From positions 21,685-85,684 of the forward strand of contig JALFJX010000003.1 in assembly GCA_022775905.1 (NCBI GenBank): a stretch of DNA of 64,000 bases, given 5' to 3'. Of this stretch, positions 55,501 through 64,000 are shown piece by piece. Made by a program: the position numbers and the translations under genes. Under the pieces are notes generated by a model, which worked only from the letters and a program-made list of their open reading frames with translations, searched no databases and was not told where the DNA came from. The stretch comes from Methanobrevibacter sp. (GTDB lineage: Archaea > Methanobacteriota > Methanobacteria > Methanobacteriales > Methanobacteriaceae). How positions within the stretch are numbered: the first letter of the stretch is position 1; each line of letters starts with the position of its first letter.

Positions 55501-57078
55501 ATGCCCGAATCTGCTCTAGTAAATAAAGCCGAGAACTACCTAAAAGAAATAACAAATGACTCCATTAGTCTGGATAATATCGAAGATTTTGAACATTTCA
55601 AGGACCTCTATTTTAAACTAGATGACAGATTAAACTATTTGCAAAAATTAAAAGATGATATGGATGCACAGGGCTACACAACCCCTTTTACATCCTTAAA
55701 CAAATATGGGGCAAAAGCTGTAGCTGATGTTGATGTTGAAGAGATGGGCGAAAGCAGTCGACACAATAAGATATTTAGAATGAAGGCAAACGCTAAGAAA
55801 AACATTCTTGATAGGGTAAAATCAGCTATTGACTCACATAAAATCGCAATTGGTAATCTTGAACAATTTGGATACGTAAAATGTGATTCATGTTATAAAA
55901 AATATTCTATGAGTGAATATAAACAGATGGAAGGCAGATGCAGCTGTGGCTGCACTAATTTTTCATTTAAAATCCAAAAGGATGCAACCCATAGGATAGA
56001 AATAATTCCATACCTACCGTTATCAGGTAATTATATGGTATTAAGAAATGAACTTAGTGGATTCGGTCGTGAATCCCTTAAACAAGTTTTAAACATACTT
56101 AAACAAGAACGTAGGGGAGTTGTTAAAACAATTGCTCTCGTCATACGTTTTAGAGATAAAAATAATCGTCTTGTTAGAAAAAATGTTACCTTGGATTCAG
56201 AATATGTAAACAATTATGAGGAAGAGGTAAGAAGAATCTACGGTAAACACGTAAGAATAGAGGCATTAAGATTTCACAGAACAAAACCTGCTATCATCGA
56301 TGACAAACATGCAAGGACAGCACTTGCTTTAGGTTATGTCAGATACAGTGAACAGATAATCGAGGATATCAAGGATGAAATACTAAAAAGAAAGCTGGCT
56401 GATTTTAAAAGAATTAAAAAATATGATGAAATCTTTGCTGAATATGAAAATAAAACTCCTGATTTTATTGATAAATATGATGTTGAAGCCATTGACAAAT
56501 GGAGAAAAACTCAGATTGAAGAGAACTTCAAAAAATTAGGCTTTTACGACAAATATGGAAATATAAACAGGTCTCTCAACCGTGACTTAAAGAAAAGAGA
56601 TAATGTTTATAAGAATATCCTAAGAAACATTGCACCTGCACTTATTATTTGGGATATATTCAGATATTACCTTACAACATCAAACAATTCACGTAAGATT
56701 GATATTAGTCCGTTCCCTTATATTAGGGTTGAACTCGACCGTGAACAAAGAAAGGTATTCCAAACTACACACAGAAAGGTAATTGAAACTTTAAACATGT
56801 ATACAAATATTAAAATAATTCATGTTCGCGAGATGGATCTGTTATTATATGACAAGTTCAAATTCGAAAAGCAGATTAAAAGTTCCAATATTAAATTCAA
56901 CAATGTGGCATTGGGTGCTGCATTAATTTATGAAAATTCAGATATTGAACTTGAAAGTATCAGTAATGCATTCAATATCAACGAATCCAAAGTCAAAAAG
57001 GAAATAAAGAATATTGACAATATCAAAAATCCTAAAAGCGAAAAATCCAAGAAATTTTTAGATTTAATTAAGAAATAG
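55501..57078 (+). CDS. DUF530 family protein
   Basis: A 525-residue protein of the archaeal DUF530 family, commonly encoded next to metG in Methanobacteriales and Methanococcales. It contains a zinc ribbon, CDSCYKKYS...CSCGC (about residues 124-144), and a long basic helical body. The ribbon and basic charge suggest nucleic acid binding, perhaps of RNA in translation, but no function is known. The ATG directly follows metG. Confidence 0.88.
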   Translation: MPESALVNKAENYLKEITNDSISLDNIEDFEHFKDLYFKLDDRLNYLQKLKDDMDAQGYTTPFTSLNKYGAKAVADVDVEEMGESSRHNKIFRMKANAKKNILDRVKSAIDSHKIAIGNLEQFGYVKCDSCYKKYSMSEYKQMEGRCSCGCTNFSFKIQKDATHRIEIIPYLPLSGNYMVLRNELSGFGRESLKQVLNILKQERRGVVKTIALVIRFRDKNNRLVRKNVTLDSEYVNNYEEEVRRIYGKHVRIEALRFHRTKPAIIDDKHARTALALGYVRYSEQIIEDIKDEILKRKLADFKRIKKYDEIFAEYENKTPDFIDKYDVEAIDKWRKTQIEENFKKLGFYDKYGNINRSLNRDLKKRDNVYKNILRNIAPALIIWDIFRYYLTTSNNSRKIDISPFPYIRVELDREQRKVFQTTHRKVIETLNMYTNIKIIHVREMDLLLYDKFKFEKQIKSSNIKFNNVALGAALIYENSDIELESISNAFNINESKVKKEIKNIDNIKNPKSEKSKKFLDLIKK

Positions 57079-57085
57079 TGATTAT

Positions 57086-57550
57086 ATGGATGAGGATGTA
57101 ACAACAATTCATATAACAAAGGCGTTAAGTTCTGCAATCATTGTGGATTTAATGGAAAATTATCCTAATTTGGAGGTTATCACCTGTTCTCCTAGTGTGT
57201 ATAAGAGAACTTCAAATACTTATATTGAAGCGTTATCTCAGCTTGACATTGAAGTCAGGAAGAAATATAACTGGGGAGCTAAAAGCCAGACAGATGGTAT
57301 TGAATTTAAAGTTTTGGAATTGTCAAATAAAGGTTTGAAACCCAAGGAAATAGCTCATGAATTGGATTTGAAACTTAGTCGTGTTTATTATCTGCTTAAA
57401 AAAAGCAAAGCTCAGTTCGATAATAGAAAAAGAAAATACAATCATTCAGAGATTAAAAACCTTAAGGATGAAGGTTTATCTGCAAAAGAGATTTCTGAAA
57501 AATTAAATATTCCGTTAAGGAGTGTTTATTATATTTTAAACAAAAAATAA
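57086..57550 (+). CDS. DUF1699-like protein with two helix-turn-helix motifs
   Basis: A 154-residue protein. The N-terminal 70 residues (NYPNLEVITCSPSVYKRTS) recall DUF1699; then two tandem helix-turn-helix repeats, LKPKEIAHELDLKLSRVYYLLKK and LSAKEISEKLNIPLRSVYYILN, each a likely DNA-binding unit. It would therefore be a small transcriptional regulator. It follows DUF530 by seven bases and probably belongs to the metG transcript. The DUF1699 link is tentative. Confidence 0.6.
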   Translation: MDEDVTTIHITKALSSAIIVDLMENYPNLEVITCSPSVYKRTSNTYIEALSQLDIEVRKKYNWGAKSQTDGIEFKVLELSNKGLKPKEIAHELDLKLSRVYYLLKKSKAQFDNRKRKYNHSEIKNLKDEGLSAKEISEKLNIPLRSVYYILNKK

Positions 57551-57586
57551 TTACTTTTTTTAATAATGAACTTTAAATAGTTTATT

Positions 57587-58600
57587 ATGATGATTTTACC
57601 ACAAATTCCTTTGTATGGGATAGCTTTAATCTGTGGATTACTATCTTTTTTTGTATCCAGATTAACTATGCCGAGGATTATTAAAAAACTCGAAGCCGCT
57701 GATATTGTTGGAAAGGACATTCACAAATCATGGAAACCTGTCGTTGCGGAGATGGGTGGTTTTGGAATTCTTTTCGGATTTATTATAGGAATGTTTTCCG
57801 GAATTTATATGCATGATATCATTGCATTTAAATTGGTTGTTGTTCTTGTTGTAATATTGCTTGTCGGAATAATTGGAATTGCAGATGACCTTCTTGCATT
57901 GTCCTCAAAAGAAAAATTCTTCCTTTTGTTCCTTGCAGGTCTTCCATTGATTTGGGCAGCACCTCCTAACGTTGGATTATTATACTTGATTACAATTCCT
58001 ATTGCATTGTCCATCGGATCAAACCTTACAAACATGCTTGCAGGTCTAAACGGTATTGAATCAGGTTTAGGTATCATTTCAATGACTTCACTTACAATAG
58101 CATGTATCATTCTTGGAAAATATGACGTTACAATCATTTCCATGAGTATGCTCGGTGCATTGATTGCATTTTTATACTATAACAGATATCCTGCTAAGAT
58201 TTTTCCGGGGGATACTGGTACATTGATTATTGGTGCAGCTATTGTATGTATTGCATTCATTGGTCGTGTAAAACTGATTGCATTTATTGTATTGATGCCG
58301 AATATTATTGATGCTGCTTTAAAATTCTATTCTGCTGGTTTCATGAACCGTCAGCAGCAAAAACCAACCCAGTTAAACGATGAGGGTAAATTGGTAAGAC
58401 CTGCTGTTGGATTTAAATCTTTAATCAGATTGGTATTGAGAAAGCCTATTGCAGAAAAGGATGCTGTTAAAATAATCTGGGCAATTGGAATTGCATTTGG
58501 GCTTCTTGGTATTATTGTAGCTTTGACAATGCCTGGTGTTCTTGAAAGCAAAACACTAGTCAACTTCCTTCAAATCAAGGAAATGCTATATCATATTTAG
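57587..58600 (+). CDS. MraY/GPT-family glycosyl-1-phosphate transferase
   Basis: A 337-residue membrane enzyme with about nine to ten helices, which moves a sugar-1-phosphate from UDP-sugar to polyprenyl phosphate. Signature residues: GIADDLLALSSKEKF, NLTNMLAGLNGIESGLG (catalytic N/D-rich loop) and KIFPGDTGTL. In a pseudomurein-making archaeon it may start the cell-wall lipid cycle or N-glycan assembly; the window gives no decision. The next gene follows immediately. Confidence 0.88.
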   Translation: MMILPQIPLYGIALICGLLSFFVSRLTMPRIIKKLEAADIVGKDIHKSWKPVVAEMGGFGILFGFIIGMFSGIYMHDIIAFKLVVVLVVILLVGIIGIADDLLALSSKEKFFLLFLAGLPLIWAAPPNVGLLYLITIPIALSIGSNLTNMLAGLNGIESGLGIISMTSLTIACIILGKYDVTIISMSMLGALIAFLYYNRYPAKIFPGDTGTLIIGAAIVCIAFIGRVKLIAFIVLMPNIIDAALKFYSAGFMNRQQQKPTQLNDEGKLVRPAVGFKSLIRLVLRKPIAEKDAVKIIWAIGIAFGLLGIIVALTMPGVLESKTLVNFLQIKEMLYHI

Positions 58601-58608
58601 GTGATAAC

Positions 58609-59280
58609 ATGATGAGACCTTATGTAATATTAAGTGCTGCTATGACATTGGATGGTAAAATCGCAACAAAAACAGGAAGCTCAAACATTTCAGGTAAAAA
58701 GGACCTTGAAAGGGTTCATGAACTTAGAAAGGAATGTGATGCAATCATGGTTGGAATCGGGACTGTAATTGCTGATGATCCAAGACTTACTGTTCACAAA
58801 ATTGATGCAAATCCTGATGATAATCCAGTACGTGTAGTAGTTGACAGCAAATGCAGAACACCAATTGATGCAAGAATAACAAATTCCGATGCAAAAACAA
58901 TCATTGCATGTGCAAGAGACTACAAGGAGGATTTGATGGCTTCTGAGAAATATGAAACATTTAGAAAAAGGAAAGTCAAGTTCTTCTATTCTGGAAGCGA
59001 AAGGGTGGATTTGAAACTGCTCATGAGCTATCTTCACGAAGAGGGAATTGATAAGCTTATGCTTGAAGGTGGTTCAACTTTAAATTTCTCAATGTTAAAA
59101 GCAGGTCTCATTGATGAGATAAGAGTATGTGTTGCACCGATGGTTGTTGGTGGTGCAGAGTCCAAAACATTTTTTGACGGTGAAGGTTTTGATTTGATGG
59201 ATGAAGCAGTCAGATTTGAACTCACTGATTCATATGAGTTAGAAAAAGATTTGATTTTAACATATAAAGTGTTAAAATAA
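58609..59280 (+). CDS. 2,5-diamino-6-ribosylamino-pyrimidinone 5'-phosphate reductase (RibD C-terminal type)
   Basis: NAD(P)H-dependent reductase converting the ribosyl pyrimidinone phosphate to the ribityl form in riboflavin and F420 precursor synthesis. The DHFR-like fold is seen in YVILSAAMTLDGKIATKTG, AIMVGIGTVIADDPRLT, MLEGGSTLNFSML and PMVVGGAES. 223 residues, a RibD without deaminase domain, as in archaea and fungi. GGTGAT precedes two adjacent ATGs (58609 and 58612); either could be used. The end overlaps the convergent gene by nine bases. Confidence 0.92.
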   Translation: MMRPYVILSAAMTLDGKIATKTGSSNISGKKDLERVHELRKECDAIMVGIGTVIADDPRLTVHKIDANPDDNPVRVVVDSKCRTPIDARITNSDAKTIIACARDYKEDLMASEKYETFRKRKVKFFYSGSERVDLKLLMSYLHEEGIDKLMLEGGSTLNFSMLKAGLIDEIRVCVAPMVVGGAESKTFFDGEGFDLMDEAVRFELTDSYELEKDLILTYKVLK

Positions 59281-59736
59281 ATCCATAAATCCAACATTTT
59301 TGCAGACGCAATATCTGCATAATGATTTTTTATCATGAATATATTTCATACGGCCCTTGCAGTAGTAGGAGTCGTTTGAAAAATATATTTCTTCTTTTTT
59401 GTCTTCGCCATATGGGTGAAGTGGTTTTTTAGCTATTAGTGCCAAGTATAGTGAAATGTTTTCAGCGAATAATGAATGTTCGTCTTCACCTCCGCTATAG
59501 TTGTCGAAATAAAATTTAATATCTTGACGCATATTTTCAATTACTTTGTCCTTGATGTCAAAATCATCCAAGATAACTGTCTCATATATATCATCATACA
59601 CATTTGAGTTATATTTTGCAAGTTTTTTAGTAAGAGGATCTTTGTACCTGTCATCGGTTACTTTATTTCTCAAGTATTCGATAGGATAGTCTTTGATATC
59701 CTTTTTGATGATTTCTAAAAGTTGGGATGCTTTCAT
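59272..59736 (-). CDS. DUF2115 (UPF0305) family protein
   Basis: A 154-residue protein. The C-terminal [24 protein letters not shown] with its cysteines marks DUF2115, a methanogen family; the cysteines could bind a metal or cluster. No function is known. Its start overlaps the upstream PHP gene by four bases, so the two are co-translated. Confidence 0.82.
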   Translation of the reverse strand: MKASQLLEIIKKDIKDYPIEYLRNKVTDDRYKDPLTKKLAKYNSNVYDDIYETVILDDFDIKDKVIENMRQDIKFYFDNYSGGEDEHSLFAENISLYLALIAKKPLHPYGEDKKEEIYFSNDSYYCKGRMKYIHDKKSLCRYCVCKNVGFMDLF

Positions 59737-60398
59737 AAAATTCCTTTGCTTTTGAGTAATTCATGAGGATTATCAACAATAGCTTTCATAGCTTCGTCAT
59801 GATTTAATCCTGCACCTAATGCAACTTTGTATGATTTTTCAAAAGTAATCAAGTCTCCAGGAGCATGGGAGTCAGTATCTACAAGCAATTTGTTTCCAAC
59901 TTCACGTGCAATGTTTGCAACATGACCATTTCCAAGGCAGTGTCCTTTACGTGCTGAAATTTCAAGATAAATATCATTTTTAAGTGCTATTTCAGCTTCT
60001 TCTTTTGTAATTAACCCAGGGTGTCCTAAAATATCAACGTATTTGGATTCAACAGCTGCACGGTTGGTACCTGGAAGCACAGGTTCGTTTAATGTTTCAC
60101 CGTGGACAACAACTATTTTAGCACCTAACTCTTTTGCACGTTTTGCAATTCCGTCAATGGATTCAAGTGGTGCATGGGTTACTTCTGCTCCTAAAACTGC
60201 AGTAATGTCCCAGTTTTCATTGATGTCATCGATTGCATCCTGGATTGTTGGTATTGCTTCAACATTTGACCAGTCAACGTGGTCTGTCATAGCTATTACT
60301 TTATGCTTTAACTTCAAAGCTCTTCTTGCAAGTTCAGATGGCAATAATTCACCGTCACTGAATAATGTATGCATATGTAAATCGATTCTTTTGTTCAA
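59733..60398 (-). CDS. PHP-domain phosphatase (histidinol-phosphatase-like)
   Basis: A 221-residue PHP metal-dependent phosphoesterase. Ligands: [12 protein letters not shown] (H-x-H), [29 protein letters not shown] and DTDSHAPGD. Family members hydrolyse phosphate or nucleotides; histidine biosynthesis is possible but the PHP class is broad. TATA-like TTATATAATACATAG lies upstream, shared with the divergent fprA. Confidence 0.88.
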   Translation of the reverse strand: MNKRIDLHMHTLFSDGELLPSELARRALKLKHKVIAMTDHVDWSNVEAIPTIQDAIDDINENWDITAVLGAEVTHAPLESIDGIAKRAKELGAKIVVVHGETLNEPVLPGTNRAAVESKYVDILGHPGLITKEEAEIALKNDIYLEISARKGHCLGNGHVANIAREVGNKLLVDTDSHAPGDLITFEKSYKVALGAGLNHDEAMKAIVDNPHELLKSKGIL

Positions 60399-60489
60399 AA
60401 ATATAACCTCTTTTTGTTAAATATGAATTAGTTTATATAATACATAGAATATAAATTTATATAACTTAAATATTATTTGAGGTATTACA

Positions 60490-61713
60490 ATGAAAGCAAA
60501 AGCATTTAAAATGGCAGATGGGGTTTACTGGGTAGGTGTAATCCACTGGAATAGTAGAACTTTCCACGGATATGGAATTCCTGGTACCACATACAATGCA
60601 TACTTGGTATTCGGTGAAGAAAAAACAGTTTTAATCGATAATGTCTACAGGGGATTATTCGAACAATTCGATGCAAGAGTAAAAGATGCATTCGAACAAG
60701 AAGGAAAAGAATTCAAAATCGATGTATTTGTCCAAAACCACTCTGAAATGGACCACTCAACATTCTTGAGAGATACTATTGCAAAATACAATCCTGATGC
60801 AGAAATCTACGCATCACAAAATTGTATAAACTTTTTGGAAGCTCAATATCACAACTTCTCTGATTTGGAAATCACTCCTGTTGCAACCGGAGATGAAATC
60901 GACATTGGTGGAAGAACCTTAAAATTCATATCAGCACCAATGCTTCACTGGCCTGACAGTATGTTTACATTTTTAGCAGAAGAAGGAATTTTATTCTCAA
61001 ATGATGCATTCGGTCAACACGTATGTCACTCAAAAAGATTAGACAGCGATTATTCTGTTGACTACCTTTTAAGAGAAGCACAAAAATACTATGCTAATCT
61101 TGTAACATTAGGTTCTCCAATGCTCAGAATGAAATTACAGGAGTTAACAGACAGCGGTCTTTTAGAACAAATTAAAATGATTGCACCATGTCACGGTCAA
61201 ATCTGGACAAATCCAGCACCAATCGTTGAAAAATACTCAGAATGGGGATCTGGTGTATGTAAAGACAAAATCACTGTTATCTATGACACCATGCACCACT
61301 CAACCGAAAAATTAGCATTCCAAATTGCTGAAGGTATTATGAGTGAAGGCGTAGAAGTTGAAATGTACTTCATGCAGGAAGACGGTCCTGATGATGTAAT
61401 TACTGACATTTTGGACTCAAAAGCTATTGCAATCGGTGCTCCTACAATGATGAACAAGCCGTTCCCAAGAATCGGTAACATGTTATACTGGTTGGACTGC
61501 GTAAACTTCAAAGGAACCGGCAGTGAGAAAAATGCTTTAATCTTCTCATCCAAAGGATGGGGTGGAGGAGCAGTAGCTAAACTCCAAAGAGACTTGGAAA
61601 AAGCAGGATTTAATGTAACTGACACTATGGATGTTTTATTCGTACCTGATGAGGATGTACTTGCTGAAGCATTCGAAAAAGGTGCAGAACTTGCTCGTTC
61701 TATCAAAGAATAA
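60490..61713 (+). CDS. fprA: F420H2 oxidase FprA (A-type flavodiiron protein)
   Basis: Reduces O2 to water with F420H2, protecting methanogens in the gut. The 407-residue protein has an N-terminal metallo-beta-lactamase diiron domain (NHSEMDHS motif, APMLHWPDSMF, FSNDAFGQH, CHGQIW) and a C-terminal flavodoxin domain (ITVIYDTMHHSTEKLA, IGAPTMMNKP). A GAGGTATTAC leader and the divergent PHP gene flank it; TATA-like ATATAAATTTATAT is at about 60450. Confidence 0.96.
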   Translation: MKAKAFKMADGVYWVGVIHWNSRTFHGYGIPGTTYNAYLVFGEEKTVLIDNVYRGLFEQFDARVKDAFEQEGKEFKIDVFVQNHSEMDHSTFLRDTIAKYNPDAEIYASQNCINFLEAQYHNFSDLEITPVATGDEIDIGGRTLKFISAPMLHWPDSMFTFLAEEGILFSNDAFGQHVCHSKRLDSDYSVDYLLREAQKYYANLVTLGSPMLRMKLQELTDSGLLEQIKMIAPCHGQIWTNPAPIVEKYSEWGSGVCKDKITVIYDTMHHSTEKLAFQIAEGIMSEGVEVEMYFMQEDGPDDVITDILDSKAIAIGAPTMMNKPFPRIGNMLYWLDCVNFKGTGSEKNALIFSSKGWGGGAVAKLQRDLEKAGFNVTDTMDVLFVPDEDVLAEAFEKGAELARSIKE

Positions 61714-61751
61714 TTTCTTATTATTCTTTTCTTTTTTTATTAATCGAAATA

Positions 61752-61772
61752 ATTGTTGCGTATAACAACATT
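61752..61772. promoter_or_regulatory. 21-bp palindromic operator candidate (flavodoxin promoter)
   Basis: ATTGTTG-N7-CAACATT, an inverted repeat with one mismatch, overlapping at its 3' end the TATA element TTTAAATA (about 61771-61778). It matches the AKR palindrome at 22842-22862 in both arms (13 of 14 arm bases) and in its position at the BRE. Confidence 0.5.
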
Positions 61773-61814
61773 TAAATAGTATATTTTATTAAATATTAAA
61801 CAAGAGGTTTAACT

Positions 61815-62321
61815 ATGTCAAACTTAATTATTTATTATTCAAGAGAAGGGGAAAATTACTTCGGCGGTGAACTCAAAAACATCGAAAAAGGAAATACTGA
61901 AGTAATCACTGATTATATTCAAGAATTCACTGGTGCTGATCTGTTTAAAGTCGAACCGAAAGTTCCATATCCTGAATCTTATATGGAATGCACTGAAGTT
62001 GCTAAAAAAGAAAGAAAAGATGATGCAAGGCCTGAAATTAAAGAGTCCGTTGGTGATATATCTTCATATGATACAATTTATATTGGTTTTCCAAACTGGT
62101 GGGGAACACTTCCAATGCCTATGTGGACACAATTGGAACAGCTTGACTTTTCAGGAAAAACAGTTAAGCCGTTCGTTACTCATGAAGGGTCTGGTTTCGG
62201 CAGATCTCTAAAGGATTTGGATGATTTATGCAAAGGTGCAGAAATTATGAATGGTTTATCAATTCCCGGTGCTAATGTATATAATTCAAAAGATACTGTA
62301 AAATTATGGGTTGATGAATAA
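61815..62321 (+). CDS. Flavodoxin family protein
   Basis: A 168-residue FMN-binding flavodoxin, probably NAD(P)H- or F420H2-linked. The phosphate loop region is LIIYYSREGENYFGG, followed by YDTIYIGFPNWWGTLPMPMWT and KPFVTHEGSGFG. The WWGTLP block is typical of the short bacterial/archaeal flavodoxin group. It has its own promoter with the palindromic operator, and lies 101 bases after fprA, so it may be part of the same oxygen or redox response. Confidence 0.92.
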   Translation: MSNLIIYYSREGENYFGGELKNIEKGNTEVITDYIQEFTGADLFKVEPKVPYPESYMECTEVAKKERKDDARPEIKESVGDISSYDTIYIGFPNWWGTLPMPMWTQLEQLDFSGKTVKPFVTHEGSGFGRSLKDLDDLCKGAEIMNGLSIPGANVYNSKDTVKLWVDE

Positions 62322-62497
62322 TCATTATTTTTTTATTTTTTATCAAATATTCTTGTGTTAAATATGAGTCATATTAACAATCTTCAAGTTATTTGTCAAA
62401 TCAATGAATTTATTCAATTAATTTATATATTATTTTTGGATTTTTTTAAAAATTTTTTATTAAATATTACTTTTTTTTAAAAATTATATGGTTATTC

Positions 62498-62647
62498 GTG
62501 AATTACACTGGAGGAAGCCGGATTAACAGAGATCCTGCTGCAGTGGCTGATACAACTTCTGGAAATGTCAGAACTCTCTGGTGTGAAGATGGCTATCTCA
62601 TAGCATATGATCCATCATGGATATTTACAGATCTTTATAGTAGTTAA
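62498..62647 (+). pseudogene. Unrecognised short coding remnant in the 62322-62726 gap
   Basis: The 405-base gap holds an unusually GC-rich island for this genome. From GTG 62498 it encodes 49 residues beginning NYTGGSRINRDPAAVADTTS and ending WIFTDLYSS. The frame is open upstream for a few codons (KIIWLF) but there is no ribosome-binding site or ATG. It looks like the C-terminal end of a larger, perhaps surface, protein whose front is gone. The rest of the gap is poly-A/T without features. Confidence 0.3.
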
Positions 62648-62726
62648 CATAACTACTTTCTCTTTTTTATTTTAACACTAATCTTTATAAACAAAATATA
62701 CACAATAGAATATTGTTGGTGATTAT

Positions 62727-63227
62727 ATGAAGATATGTCCAAAGTGTGGTGCCGAGTTAGATGATGTAATTGGTGGATATTTGTGCCATGAATGTGGTGG
62801 AGGAATGTTTAGCGAAGATGAAGTTATTGTTGCTACATGCCCTACATGTGGTGATGAGTTAGGAGATTTATGTGATGAATATTATTGTTATACATGCAGT
62901 CAATCAGTACGTAAAGAAGATGCAGTTTATAGTAAAGATATAAGTTTTGATGATGATTATGACTTTGAAGAACCTGATTATGATTCCATGATAGATAATG
63001 GAGACAATATTTGTTTAAACTGTACTTATTGGAGTGTTAGTCCATATGGTGCAGCTCATGGAATGGTTTGTCTTAGAGGGTATCCGACAAATGGACCAGG
63101 AGATTCTTGTAGTGATTTTGTCCAGTCACATCATTTTGCAAGTTATGGTGATGAAGGCCAATACCAATTCAATGAAACAAGAAGAGACACGGCCAATAAA
63201 TTATATCACTGGAAAAATAACAGATAA
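62727..63227 (+). CDS. Zinc-ribbon protein
   Basis: A 166-residue protein with two zinc ribbons, CPKCGAE...CHECGG (residues 4-23) and CPTCGDE...CYTCSQS (about 39-58), an acidic linker (FDDDYDFEEPDYD), and a third cysteine group CLNCTYW...CLRG...CSDF (about 92-130). The domain order suggests a protein- or nucleic-acid-binding adaptor; no family name is secure. GTTGGTGATT precedes the ATG. Confidence 0.75.
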   Translation: MKICPKCGAELDDVIGGYLCHECGGGMFSEDEVIVATCPTCGDELGDLCDEYYCYTCSQSVRKEDAVYSKDISFDDDYDFEEPDYDSMIDNGDNICLNCTYWSVSPYGAAHGMVCLRGYPTNGPGDSCSDFVQSHHFASYGDEGQYQFNETRRDTANKLYHWKNNR

Positions 63228-63258
63228 TTTCCAATTTACATTTTTTATGATTAAATGT

Positions 63259-63600
63259 CTATGATTTTAAATCATCAATAGTATACTTAGTATTTAATTT
63301 TGCATTAACATTTTTTAATCTTTTTTCAAACCATTCGTCACTGTCTTCGCTAATTTGGATTGGAGGATTATTATAATATAGTTTAATGGCTTCTAATTCA
63401 CATTTATAATCTTTAAGTTTTTCTAAACACAAGCAGATTCTTTGATAAAATTTATAAAAGTTAAATTCTTTCTCGGTGATGATTTTTTTCATAATGAGTT
63501 ATAGCAAGTTCATAATTTCCTACTCTTCCATAAACACGTCCGATTTCTTTTAAGGCATATCTCTCTTGACGATAATTAAAATATTCATCAGTTATAACTA
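63259..63600 (-). pseudogene. TPR-protein remnant, frameshifted and truncated
   Basis: On the minus strand the segment 63600-63490 reads VITDEYFNYRQERYALKE and continues GRVYGRVGNYELAITHYEK, a tetratricopeptide unit, then a +1 shift in an A7 run (plus-strand T7, 63483-63489) joins IITEKEFNFYKFYQRICL... and runs to a stop at 63259. From the ATG in the shifted frame a 77-codon ORF (63259-63492) is open. The 5' end stops where the transposase-like fragment begins (about 63602), next to an 8-bp inverted repeat. Either disrupted by transposition or a homopolymer error. Confidence 0.55.
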
Positions 63601-63601
63601 G

Positions 63602-64000
63602 AATAGTTATACATCAATTATCCCAAAATTAGGTTTTAAACATCAATTATGTATTTTCCATACTAAAAAAAAGTTTAAACAAACAATTAAAAAATTTTAA
63701 AGATAAAAATCGCATTTCTGACGAAGAATATCAAGAATGTCATAAACAACTGAAAATGATCAAAGATTTATTCTATTTAAATGACATTGATGAATTCAAA
63801 AATGAAGTACAATCTTTAATTTATCGTAAAGATGATTTTTATCCAGTTATTTATAAAATAATTAGAAAATTCATTTTCCCAAGATATAAAAGCTTCATTT
63901 ATCACTTAAAAGATAAGAAAATTGAAAAGACAAGTAACAAAATTGAAAATGCTTTCCAAAAAACAATGCCAAAATCAAGGAAACGAACATTCAAGACCAA
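63602..64000 (+). pseudogene. Transposase fragment, running off the window end
   Basis: Conceptual translation reads NSYTSIIPKLGFKHQLCIFH then, after a +1 shift in A8 (63665-63672), KSLNKQLKNFKDKNRISDEE and on to SNKIENAFQKTMPKSRKRTF at the window edge. The latter resembles NNKIENIFQKIFPKHIKRTM of the insertion sequence at 46216, so both are related DDE transposases. The 5' half is absent; whether the 3' end is intact lies outside the window. Confidence 0.6.

Overview
The window is an AT-rich stretch of an archaeal chromosome, almost certainly a methanogen of the Methanobacteriales and most like Methanobrevibacter. The gene set supports this: coenzyme M biosynthesis (comA, comD, comE), F420 biosynthesis (cofH), methanogenesis markers (MtxX, marker 16), heterodisulfide-reductase-like subunits, F420H2 oxidase, an archaeal two-subunit primase, an archaeal lipid enzyme (GGGP synthase), NurA-HerA-Mre11-Rad50 and a pseudomurein-type Mur ligase. 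Start sites often follow GGTGAT or AAGGAG Shine-Dalgarno sequences, and transcripts tend to end in T-rich tracts.

Layout. 1-3.6 kb: NMN adenylyltransferase (cut by the window edge), two membrane-anchored unknowns, the rRNA modification enzyme Tsr3, ribosomal protein L40e (48 codons) and GGGP synthase. 3.6-10.8 kb: DNA-end-resection genes nurA-herA and mre11-rad50, then a convergent single-domain TIR-like (MTH538/ThsB-like) protein. 10.9-14.8 kb: Mur ligase, an exported VanW-like protein, a MobA-like nucleotidyltransferase and a DUF169 protein. 14.8-22.8 kb: a UvrD helicase paired with a Cas4/AddB-like Fe-S nuclease, an MrfA-like helicase fused to TPR repeats, and a frameshifted Fe-S aldo/keto reductase. 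22.9-31.4 kb: hypAB, tRNA-Ala(GGC), a membrane protein-DUF1890-DUF1894-methionine synthase operon, small redox and acyltransferase genes, and cbiF. 31.5-36.5 kb: two pilin-like proteins, TatD, UppS, MtxX, UPF0280 and UPF0058.

36.7-42.6 kb holds the most unusual locus: comA, the marker-16 (DUF39) Fe-S protein, and hdrC-hdrB-hdrA-like genes in one tight array. The HdrA has a C-terminal MvhD-like domain that has lost every cysteine, and the HdrB lacks one cysteine of its second CCG motif. I read it as a specialised Hdr-like electron-transfer module, possibly serving sulfur/homocysteine/coenzyme M metabolism rather than heterodisulfide reduction; this is an inference.

42.6-47.6 kb: a histidine kinase, a small winged-helix regulator, comED, and a complete insertion sequence (22-bp inverted repeats, 8-bp target duplication) whose transposase frame is broken by four in-frame stops. 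47.6-64 kb: cofH, thymidylate kinase, primase subunits, a VapBC pair, metG-DUF530, a MraY-family transferase, the riboflavin/F420 reductase, FprA, a flavodoxin, a zinc-ribbon protein, and a decayed end with a TPR remnant abutting a second transposase fragment.

Two redox genes, the aldo/keto reductase and the flavodoxin, share a 21-bp palindrome directly upstream of their TATA elements, suggesting a small regulon.
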